Both the position numbers and the translations under genes were made by a program. Shown here in pieces: positions 25,630 through 32,744 of a stretch of DNA of 44,294 bases. The stretch comes from a bacterium (GTDB lineage: Bacteria; SZUA-182; SZUA-191; JAJRXT01). The notes beneath the pieces are model-generated. The model saw nothing but the letters and a program-made list of their open reading frames with translations. It had not been told where the DNA came from and did not search any database. The stretch is taken from positions 1 to 44,294 of the forward strand of contig JAJRXT010000053.1 in NCBI GenBank assembly GCA_024276125.1. Reading direction: 5' to 3'. The stretch's first letter is position 1. Every line of letters starts with the position of its first letter.

Positions 25630-28491
25630 TTATAACCCGGGGGTTATTATTCTAACGGCCGCTGTGACGCCTATTTGTGTAGCAGTATCAAACGCCCATG
25701 CGCCCGCTTTTTTAAGATGTGCAATAACTCCGGCGCCGTCTTTGGCTTCGGCGGCTTTCCTGGCTTTAGCCACTTGACTTACAGCCTCGTCCAGTTCTTC
25801 ATCGTCGATATCGGCGGCCTTTGCTTTAAGCGCCTTACGCAAAAGGCTAAGCTCATCGGTTAATGTTTTAAAGTCCAGTTGGATATTTTCCTGCCTCTGA
25901 TTTATGGTTACGGAATCAGCCTTAATTTTACCGGTATTACCAGCTTGACCGCCCTTATGGACATGGGTTATATATTGTTCTTTCTTCACAAACGTAACCC
26001 CCCTTTGTTGTGCGTATTCGCTATATCGTTTTTCTTTAGACTCCACCCCGTTTAATAATTCTTCAATACTAACAAATTTTGAGCTGATATCGCAAAGCTC
26101 ATCCCGCATCTTCTTTTCTTCTTTTTTCCTTAAGATATCATAATCAAAAAACTTGGGACAATCGGGTAAGCAGTTACAGGGAACCATTTTGGTGATTGTT
26201 ATTTTATGGAATTTATCATTTATCTTATTTAGTTCATTGCGGATTACAGCCAGGGCCTCGCTCTTGTGTTTACCGGATATTTTTATTTCTATTTTTCGCT
26301 CGCCGACAGTGGCTTTTATATATACCGCCGCGCCGTCTATATCCAAAAGCGCCCCCTCCCGCCAGCAGGCGTAATCACCCTTGGCATTCCTTTGCAGATT
26401 TTCATGGCGTCTTACAATAAAGCGGGGCAGGATACCGGCGGGCATAAAGCTGTATTCATATTGAAAACGCAGGTTATCATTATTATCCCAGTCAAAATCC
26501 GGCGGCTGTTTGGATAATAGCTCCGGTATAATATAATTTGTAGTACCGGCCATCTTAAAGGCCAGCTTAAAGTTGCACATAAGCGTAAGCAGGGTTTCGT
26601 GCTTTGTTTGGGGGTAGCCGTCTTTTGCCTTCCATATATGATGCAAATCGCCTCTTTTAAGCAGTCCGTTATGCTTTTGTACGCATCGGGCGCTTAACAC
26701 CTTATAGACCGCATTAGTACCCCATTCGGGTTTTAAGATGATAGTATCCTTTAACACCGGATCATCTTTAAAATGCAGGATTATCCCCAGATCGTGTAAG
26801 TATTGGCTCAGTATATCGGCGGTTTTGGCAGTGACTTGTTTTTGCGCGCATATATTTTGATATTCTTCATAGCTCATTTGATTACGATTATCAGTCTCCA
26901 AGGCTTTTCTTACCGCCAGCCATGGTCTTGGCCACATATCTCCCATTTGCGGCAGTTCCCGCATATCGCAGCTTATCTGTTTAAGCAGTTGTTGAAATGT
27001 GTCCGGGCCCTTGGCGGGGAGCTTACAGCTTACGCGGTAGAATTCCTTTACCTGCTTGAATCTTTCTTTATAATCCGCCCGGTTGGTATCGGTAAGGGGC
27101 GGGTTGTCGCATTTATTTAATACCACAATAATCGGGCTGTCTGCCGCCAATGTCTCCACTGTATACAACCAATAATCCAGGAAGGCGGCCTCTTCGCCCT
27201 TTCTGTTATCCCAGACTAAAATATAAACAGAGCGTTTGGTTAAGAAGAATTGATGGGTGGAGTGATAAATCTCCTGCCCGCCGAAGTCCCAGACATTGGT
27301 TTTAATCGGCGTACCATCAGGCGCTGTTATTTCCCAGCCCTTTTTTATGGCAATACCTTGCGTGGTCGGCTGTTCTTTGTATTTATCGTGAATCAACCTG
27401 TTGCACAGGCAGGTTTTACCCACCTCGCCCTGCCCCACCACAATCAGCTTAGCCTCGTATACTGCTTCTCTTGGGGATTTGAAATATTCAATCACCGCCG
27501 CCCGCCCTTGCTTGATAATCTCCGGCGGCGGTTCCTTTAATGGATTACCTTTAAGGTAAATACCGTCTTTAGTATCCCAGTTTTCCCATTTAAAAGGAAT
27601 ATTTAAACTGACTATCTCCGGCGGCAGGCTGCTTAGCTTGTTACTGCCTAGGTATAGCTTGGTAAGCGAGGTAAGACGTGCGATTTTCGGCGGCAGGTTG
27701 CTTAGCCCGTTATTGTCTAGGTATAGCGCTGTAAGCGAGGTAAGACAGCATATCTCCGGCGGCAGGCTGCTTAGCTTGTTACTGCCTAGGTATAGCTTGG
27801 TAAGCGAGGTAAGACGTGCGATTTCCGGCGGCAGGCTGCTTAGATTGTTATAGTATAGGGATAGCTTGGTAAGCGAGGTAAGACGTGCGATTTCCGGCGG
27901 CAGGCTGCTTAGCTTGTTATTGTGTAGGTATAGCTCTGTAAGCGAGGTAAGCCAGCATATCTCCGGCGGCAGACTGGTTAGCTTGTTATTGTGTAGGTAT
28001 AGCTCTGTAAGCGAGGTAAGACGGCATATCTCCGGCGGCAGGCTGCTTAGATTGTTATTGTCTAGGTCTAGCGCGGTAAGCGAGGTAAGACGTGCGATTT
28101 CCGGCGGCAGGCTGCTTAGATTGTTATAGCTTAGGTCTAGCGCGGTAAGCAAGGTAAGACGTGCGATTTCCGGCGGCAGGCTGCTTAGATTGTTATAGCT
28201 TAGGTCTAGCGCGGTAAGCAAGGTAAGACGTGCGATTTCCGGCGGCAGGCTGCTTAGATTGTTATTGCCTAGGTATAGCTCTGTAAGCGAGGTAAGACGT
28301 GCGATTTCCGGCGGCAGGCTGCTTAGATTGTTATTGCTTAGGTATAGCTTGGTAAGCGAGGTAAGACGTACGATTTCCGGCGGCAGGCTGCTTAGGCCGA
28401 GGCCGGAAAGGTTCAGTTCAGTTGCTTTGCTCTCGGCGGCTTTGTTTATTCTTTGTAGAGCTTTGTTATATCCTTCATCAGGGTTTGGCAT
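25630..28491 (-). CDS. ROCO-family protein: leucine-rich repeats, Roc GTPase, COR
   Basis: The product is 953 residues. Residues 33-285 are eleven regular 23-residue leucine-rich repeats (LSSLPPEIxxLTSLTxLxLxxNx), with a twelfth, partial one. The Roc GTPase follows with P-loop GQGEVGKT (353-360), DFGGQE (402-407) and NKCD (459-462), all intact. COR spans roughly 520-800. The last 100 residues are a KADSVTINQ segment and then a helical stretch ending HLKKAGAWAFDTATQIGVTAAVRI. A similar amphipathic tail occurs on some NLR-like or TIR/caspase-linked bacterial proteins (from memory). ROCO proteins are GTP-controlled dimeric switches; here the LRR would sense and the tail might act. AGAAAGG lies 11 bases before ATG. 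Confidence 0.92.
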   Translation of the reverse strand: MPNPDEGYNKALQRINKAAESKATELNLSGLGLSSLPPEIVRLTSLTKLYLSNNNLSSLPPEIARLTSLTELYLGNNNLSSLPPEIARLTLLTALDLSYNNLSSLPPEIARLTLLTALDLSYNNLSSLPPEIARLTSLTALDLDNNNLSSLPPEICRLTSLTELYLHNNKLTSLPPEICWLTSLTELYLHNNKLSSLPPEIARLTSLTKLSLYYNNLSSLPPEIARLTSLTKLYLGSNKLSSLPPEICCLTSLTALYLDNNGLSNLPPKIARLTSLTKLYLGSNKLSSLPPEIVSLNIPFKWENWDTKDGIYLKGNPLKEPPPEIIKQGRAAVIEYFKSPREAVYEAKLIVVGQGEVGKTCLCNRLIHDKYKEQPTTQGIAIKKGWEITAPDGTPIKTNVWDFGGQEIYHSTHQFFLTKRSVYILVWDNRKGEEAAFLDYWLYTVETLAADSPIIVVLNKCDNPPLTDTNRADYKERFKQVKEFYRVSCKLPAKGPDTFQQLLKQISCDMRELPQMGDMWPRPWLAVRKALETDNRNQMSYEEYQNICAQKQVTAKTADILSQYLHDLGIILHFKDDPVLKDTIILKPEWGTNAVYKVLSARCVQKHNGLLKRGDLHHIWKAKDGYPQTKHETLLTLMCNFKLAFKMAGTTNYIIPELLSKQPPDFDWDNNDNLRFQYEYSFMPAGILPRFIVRRHENLQRNAKGDYACWREGALLDIDGAAVYIKATVGERKIEIKISGKHKSEALAVIRNELNKINDKFHKITITKMVPCNCLPDCPKFFDYDILRKKEEKKMRDELCDISSKFVSIEELLNGVESKEKRYSEYAQQRGVTFVKKEQYITHVHKGGQAGNTGKIKADSVTINQRQENIQLDFKTLTDELSLLRKALKAKAADIDDEELDEAVSQVAKARKAAEAKDGAGVIAHLKKAGAWAFDTATQIGVTAAVRIITPGL
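27620..28410 (-). repeat. Tandem 69-base coding repeats (LRR array)
   Basis: The LRR part is an array of 69-base units with high nucleotide identity. Units 28121-28189 and 28190-28258 are identical, so duplication is recent and the repeat number may vary between strains. Long plus-strand frames across it are antisense artefacts. Confidence 0.9.
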
Positions 28492-28842
28492 TTTATGGGC
28501 GCCTTTCTAAAATAATGGTGTGTTATGTATTGTTGTCCTGTAGGGGTAGGTTTTAAACCTACCCCTACTTTTGATGTTTCGGCTTGTCCCCGCCCGAAAC
28601 AGCGGCTGTATCGTAATTAACCCAAGTTGCCACTCGTATGTTTCGGGGCGTCCCACCCCGAAACACATATAAGGTATTATACAATACTTTGCTTAAGTTA
28701 ATACAAAATAGTTTGACACTAATACTCAAAAGGTATACACTTTTGATATATTTTGCTTTATCCCAAAATGAAGCAGTCACCGTAGTCTTTGTTTTTCGTA
28801 TAGTAAATTATCCAATAATACAACCAAACTTGGAGATACAAT
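28492..28842. repeat. Divergent intergenic region with three GC-rich palindromes
   Basis: It contains GTAGGGGTAGGTTT inverted with a single-base centre (28540-28568, perfect 14-base arms), GTTTCGG/CCGAAAC (28576-28600) and GTTTCGGGG/CCCCGAAAC (28640-28664). None has a U-run, so they are not ordinary terminators. They lie between divergent ROCO and methyltransferase genes. The last 150 bases are AT-rich and should hold the methyltransferase promoter. Confidence 0.7.
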
Positions 28843-29904
28843 ATGCCCCAAGATAAAATGACCCCAAAAGAACGCCTGCTTGCCCTTATTCAGAAAAAAC
28901 CAATTGACCGTATACCTGTAATACCATTCTCCAAAGGATATTCCGCTAGAATAGCCGGTATATCCCGCGGCGATTTCTACCGCTATCCCGAAAAAGCGCT
29001 GCTTGCCGACGCCAAATTGAAAAAACGACACCCCGGTTTAGACGGCGGCGCATCATACGGCTGGGCTGATTACGGCGCTTGGGATTTTGGCGGCGAAATA
29101 AAATTCCCCTTTAATGATGAATCACAAACCCCGCAGGTAATAAAAACGCCCATACAAAGCCCGCAAGATGCCGCAGCGCTTGAAGTTCCCGATCCCCGAG
29201 GTAACGGGATTATGCAGCTTGTATTTGAATTCAGCAAACTTGCGCGAAAAGCCGGCGGACGAGCTATGATCTACTTAGTATCGCCCGGAAACTGCGCCGC
29301 CTCCATTATCGGTAAAAAAAATATGCTGAAATGGATTATAAAACACCCCAATGAGCTGCATCAGGTGATGCGCAAAGCTGTAGACTATCAAAAAGCCGCC
29401 GCCGACTGGTCAATTGCCGAATTCGGGGCGCAAAACTGCACAGTCTACCTCGGCTACCCAATAGAATCAAATCAGCTAATATCGCCTGTTCACTTTAAAG
29501 ATTTTTTCCACCCCTATATTAAAGAATTACATCAGTATCTGGTTGATTGCGGCATAAAATTCTGTATTGAACATATCTGCGGTAATCATAAAGGTAATTT
29601 AAAATACTGGGAAGATATCCCTATCCCCCAGCGCTCTATTATCTCTGTCGGCGATATAATGGATATTAGACAAACCGCCGATTTCTTCGGTAAAGACTAT
29701 ATTATTGCCGGAAACGTATCCACGGAAATTCTATCTGCCGCTACTCCCGAACAGGTAAAAGAGGAATGCAAGCGCTGTATAAAACAGGGTAAAGACCTGC
29801 CCGGAGGCTTTATCCTAATGCCGGCCTGCAACCTGCCTACGGTTACTCCGCCGGAAAGCGTGGATGCTATGCTTCAAGCTGCCAGAGAATACGGCGCATA
29901 TTAG
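28843..29904 (+). CDS. URO-D-family methyltransferase (corrinoid-dependent type)
   Basis: The product is 353 residues. It belongs to the uroporphyrinogen-decarboxylase superfamily. The start MTPKERLLALIQKKPIDRIPV, with few of the arginines used by true HemE, fits the MtaA/MtbA/CmuA methyltransferase side. A zinc-type set is visible: EHICGNHKGN (His/Cys) and MPACNLP (Cys). Such enzymes move a methyl group between a corrinoid protein and a thiol or folate. The next gene on the same strand encodes a corrinoid protein, which supports the role. The methyl donor cannot be read from sequence. A purine-rich ACTTGGAGATAC precedes ATG. A perfect GGGGCG/CGCCCC hairpin starts at the stop codon. Confidence 0.85.
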   Translation: MPQDKMTPKERLLALIQKKPIDRIPVIPFSKGYSARIAGISRGDFYRYPEKALLADAKLKKRHPGLDGGASYGWADYGAWDFGGEIKFPFNDESQTPQVIKTPIQSPQDAAALEVPDPRGNGIMQLVFEFSKLARKAGGRAMIYLVSPGNCAASIIGKKNMLKWIIKHPNELHQVMRKAVDYQKAAADWSIAEFGAQNCTVYLGYPIESNQLISPVHFKDFFHPYIKELHQYLVDCGIKFCIEHICGNHKGNLKYWEDIPIPQRSIISVGDIMDIRQTADFFGKDYIIAGNVSTEILSAATPEQVKEECKRCIKQGKDLPGGFILMPACNLPTVTPPESVDAMLQAAREYGAY

Positions 29905-30169
29905 GGGCGTAGGCGCCCCGGCCAATTCAGGGGGATTCCCCCTACGCTTCCGTTGGTCGCTACCCCCTTTTTTATCAGTAGGTTATAAAATATGGGTTTT
30001 GGGATTGTCGGCTATTTTTGCTGCTTGGCGATGACTCTGTATTAATTTTAATTGTAGCCGCGGGTTTTTAAGCCCGCTTATCATGGCCGAGCCTTTTGGT
30101 CGAAGTCTACAAGAGGGTAATCCGCACAACAGGTGCGCTTTTGTTTTATATTCCCATTTGGAGGAATGA
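29905..30169. repeat. Repeats between methyltransferase and corrinoid genes
   Basis: It holds GC hairpins (GGGGCG/CGCCCC, 29904-29919; AGGGGGA/TCCCCCT, 29929-29943), a segment shared with 18380-18440, and a reversed family B element (30052-30146). No gene is seen. The insertions may have separated two genes that once lay closer. Confidence 0.7.
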
Positions 30170-30364
30170 ATGACTGAGCAAGACAAGCTTTTTAATCAGT
30201 TACAACTAGCAGTAATTGACGGCGACGAGGAGAAGTGTCAAGAAATATGTAAGCAGGTTATTGATGCGGGTATAAATCCGGTTGAGGCTGTAAAATATGG
30301 AATGGGCGCCGCTATGGAAAAGCTGGGTAATGATTACCAAGCCGGAATATGCTTTATACCGTAG
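30170..30364 (+). CDS. Corrinoid protein, N-terminal cap part (ends at in-frame TAG)
   Basis: These 64 residues form the first helices of the cap domain of a methyltransferase corrinoid protein (B12-binding-2 type). GGAGG stands 5 bases before ATG. The frame ends at TAG 30362-30364 inside a conserved cap helix: ...GNDYQAGICFIP-stop-LLIASDAFYAGLDILHP. Homologues read FxPELxxAxxAMxxGLxxLxP there, so the stop replaces Glu or Gln. The product alone would lack the cobalamin-binding Rossmann domain. Confidence 0.85.
   Translation: MTEQDKLFNQLQLAVIDGDEEKCQEICKQVIDAGINPVEAVKYGMGAAMEKLGNDYQAGICFIP
30362..30364 (+). other. In-frame TAG in the corrinoid gene
   Basis: The codons are ATA-CCG-TAG-CTG-CTT-ATT. 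The frame is the same on both sides. A change from GAG (Glu, the usual residue in the family) or CAG would restore a 215-residue protein. Confidence 0.85.
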
Positions 30365-30817
30365 CTGCTTATTGCGTCAGACGCCTTTTATGCCGGATTG
30401 GATATACTGCATCCGCATATTAAAAGCGGGCAGGCCTCAGCTAAGTCAAAAATAGTAATCGGCGTAGTACAGGGCGATACCCACGATATCGGTAAAAATC
30501 TGGTAAAAATAATGCTGGATGCCGCAGGCTTTGAAGTTCACGATCTAGGACGCGACGTACCTGCCGCTAAATTTATCGAATATGCAGAAGATGTCGGCGC
30601 TAAGATTATTGCGCTGTCTACTCTTATGACTACCGCTATGGACAGTATGCAGGAAGTGGTTAAATTACTTAATAAAAAAGGACTGCGGGATAAATATTAT
30701 GTATTATTAGGCGGGGGACCGGTATCTAAAACATTCGCCGATAAAATAGGCGCCGATGAATACAGCGCAAATGCAACTGAGGCCGTAAAAATAGCCAATA
30801 AAGTGAGTAAGGATTAA
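30365..30817 (+). CDS. Corrinoid protein, remainder with B12-binding domain
   Basis: Read from just after the TAG, this gives the end of the cap and then a complete cobalamin-binding domain: VVQGDTHDIGKNLVKIMLDA (the DxHxxG motif with the cobalt-ligating His) and ALSTLMTT and LLGGGPVS, which line the nucleotide tail. The first possible start inside it is TTG at 30398, without a ribosome binding site. With the upstream part it forms a MtaC/MtbC-like protein that carries the methyl group for the neighbouring URO-D methyltransferase. A terminator-like hairpin overlaps the stop codon. Confidence 0.85.
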   Translation: MLIASDAFYAGLDILHPHIKSGQASAKSKIVIGVVQGDTHDIGKNLVKIMLDAAGFEVHDLGRDVPAAKFIEYAEDVGAKIIALSTLMTTAMDSMQEVVKLLNKKGLRDKYYVLLGGGPVSKTFADKIGADEYSANATEAVKIANKVSKD

Positions 30818-30846
30818 CCCGAATAACTCGGGGGTTAATTTTATTC
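30814..30846 (+). terminator. Probable terminator of the corrinoid gene
   Basis: TTAACCCGA pairs with TCGGGGGTTAA (two bulged G) and is followed by TTTTATT. It overlaps the TAA stop. A related CCCGAATTATTCGGG sequence is found in the duplicated segment at 13811. Confidence 0.55.
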
Positions 30847-30927
30847 CCCAATCAAAAAGCTTAAAAATACAAATTATATCTACAGGACCTTGGCGTATTC
30901 TCCGTTCAGAATGACAATTACCTAAGT

Positions 30928-31731
30928 TCAACCTGAAAGCGATTGTTCGATTCTTCCTTCAATATCTGCAATTTGTCTTTTCAATGATTCGGTCATAGGA
31001 CCTGGCTGAAGCTTAGCCAAACTATCATTTGCGCGCTTTATAAGATCAGTCGCTTCAGAGTAATTTCCTATTGATAATTCTGCATTGCTCCAATACATTA
31101 ATGTAACAAGGTCAACAGAATTAACTACAAAAGAATTATTTTCAGGAAATTTGCTCCAAACGGCTAACGCCCTTTTATACAATTTTCTTCCTTCTGAGTA
31201 ATTTCCCTGAGTAAAATGGTACCAAGCGTATGCTCTGGCTGAAACATTATAATCATTATAGTTTTTTGCCCTGTTGACTGCATTTTCAAATAAATATGGC
31301 ACGTTATCCTTAATATTGGAATTAGATAAAGCAAATGCTACCGCAAAATATTCTGTAGAAGAAAAGGACTCAGGGTATCTTTCGATAAGTTCAACCAGCT
31401 GTGATGCTAAAAGAATGTTTTCCTGATTTATCACTCCAGATAGAGACTCGCCGAATGCGTTTCCCTTGTTTCTTTGCATAAGTTCAAAATTTTCGATTGG
31501 TAATCTTGTAACTCGCTGGATAAGTTCTCTTGCTTCTCTCCTATTTGCTCTAACATCTTCTTTGTAACTCTTATAGTAAGATACTGCCGTTGTTCCAAAT
31601 GAAAAAATAAAGGCGACTATTGAAATAATAATAGATGGTTTTTGATGCCATGGCTTTTGGTCTTTGCCCAATTGTATCTGAAGTGAGTCCACTTCTTTTT
31701 TTAAAATGTCATACTTTTCTTGTTCATCCAT
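30928..31731 (-). CDS. Membrane-anchored TPR-type protein of unknown function
   Basis: The product is 267 residues. A short N-terminal coiled coil (EQEKYDILKKEVDSLQIQL) is followed by one transmembrane helix (about 35-55, IIISIVAFIFSFGTTAVSYY). The rest is helical, with TPR-like pairs in ARAYAWYHFTQGNYSEGRKLYKRAL and NAELSIGNYSEATDLIKRA. I do not recognise a named family. The start is ATG 31731, because GGGAGAA lies 5 bases before it; a TTG four codons earlier is inside that site. It follows hflC after about 70 bases. Whether it belongs to that operon is open. Confidence 0.75.
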   Translation of the reverse strand: MDEQEKYDILKKEVDSLQIQLGKDQKPWHQKPSIIISIVAFIFSFGTTAVSYYKSYKEDVRANRREARELIQRVTRLPIENFELMQRNKGNAFGESLSGVINQENILLASQLVELIERYPESFSSTEYFAVAFALSNSNIKDNVPYLFENAVNRAKNYNDYNVSARAYAWYHFTQGNYSEGRKLYKRALAVWSKFPENNSFVVNSVDLVTLMYWSNAELSIGNYSEATDLIKRANDSLAKLQPGPMTESLKRQIADIEGRIEQSLSG

Positions 31732-31801
31732 ATCTTCTCCCAACGGAGTTTATTCTGAGTTTACCGAAGGGGAACGTGACAATTTAAAGTGGATAGTCGA
31801 G

Positions 31802-32656
31802 CTAACGGGATTTTTTGAAATAGTGCAGAAATTCGCTGTCCGGCGAAATAACTATAGTAGTTTTATCTTTTAGGCTTTTCTTATAAGCCTCCAACGAACG
31901 AACAAAGGCGTAAAATTCAGTATCCTGTTTATAGGCCTCGGCATAAATATGCACCGCTTCGGCATCCCCTTTTCCCTTTATTTCCTGCTCTTTCTGATAA
32001 GCCGTGGCCAGAATTTTTACCCTTTCCTGATTTGTGCCGGCTCTTATCTTAACCGCTTCTTCCTCGCCCTCCGAACGGTATTTTTTGGCCTGTTTTTGCC
32101 GCTCAGCCCTCATTTCGTCAAATAAATGCTTAGCATTTTCCGGTGGCAGATCAGCGCGCTTTATACGTACATCTATTATTTCTATGCCCAATTTTTTAGC
32201 TTTTTTTCTGCTGGCCTCAGTTACCACCTGCATAATAGACGAACGGTCACTTGATACTATCTTAGTTAGATTATGGTGCTTAAGCCTCTCTCTTAGTTCT
32301 GAAAATACAATATCATCCAGTCGAGATTGTGCGGAAGCTTCATTCATTACGGTCTGTAAAAACAATAAAGGGTCGGATATTTTCCATTTACAGTAATTAT
32401 CTACCATCAATAATTGTTTATCTTGCGTATAAATTTTAGCGGCATAAGCGTCATAATCCAACAACCTGTCTTCAAATACGGTTGTCTGTTCAAGGGGACT
32501 TTTTATATACAGCCCCGGTTCCTTGATTACCTTTATGGGCTTACCCATTCTGGTTATTACCACCTGCTGAGTTTCATCCACTGTAAAGAAAACTATATTA
32601 CCCAAAAATACCAAGGCCACTATTACAATTACTGCTATATGAAATTTTTTATTCAT
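31802..32656 (-). CDS. hflC: HflC, SPFH-domain regulator of FtsH
   Basis: The product is 284 residues with one N-terminal membrane helix (8-26) and an SPFH/band-7 domain (VDETQQVVITRMGKPIKVIKEPGLYIKSP). The coiled-coil region with DVRIKRADLPPE and RMxAERQK-like EMRAERQKQAKKYRSEGEEEA is diagnostic of HflC. In other bacteria HflC and HflK form a large membrane cage around the FtsH protease. It follows a glycosyltransferase gene by 88 bases instead of following hflK directly. Confidence 0.95.
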   Translation of the reverse strand: MNKKFHIAVIVIVALVFLGNIVFFTVDETQQVVITRMGKPIKVIKEPGLYIKSPLEQTTVFEDRLLDYDAYAAKIYTQDKQLLMVDNYCKWKISDPLLFLQTVMNEASAQSRLDDIVFSELRERLKHHNLTKIVSSDRSSIMQVVTEASRKKAKKLGIEIIDVRIKRADLPPENAKHLFDEMRAERQKQAKKYRSEGEEEAVKIRAGTNQERVKILATAYQKEQEIKGKGDAEAVHIYAEAYKQDTEFYAFVRSLEAYKKSLKDKTTIVISPDSEFLHYFKKSR

Positions 32657-32744
32657 CCTCTTTGTCTCTTATATAAAAGAATACGGGTTTTATTTATACT
32701 CATACTACTGGCAACACCCCGAAGTTTTTTTACCAGAGCATCAA

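Noticed and set aside
25328-25777. 149-codon plus-strand frame
   Set aside because: It crosses the AsmA start, a repeat and the ROCO end in antisense and has no family resemblance.
27620-28410. CRISPR-like regular repetition
   Set aside because: Units are contiguous, coding and without unique spacers. The same applies to the SBBP and ankyrin arrays.
27638-28510. Long plus-strand frames with repeated SEVRRAISGGRLL units
   Set aside because: They are the antisense of the LRR array; the repeat period of 69 bases keeps all frames open. The minus frame has a complete ROCO protein.
28540-28664. Terminators of the ROCO or methyltransferase genes
   Set aside because: They lie upstream of both divergent genes and have no U-runs.
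11029-30364. Complete reassignment of UAA/UAG to an amino acid
   Set aside because: Many genes here end at TAA or TAG exactly where their families end (for example UbiB, rpe, URO-D), so these codons still terminate.
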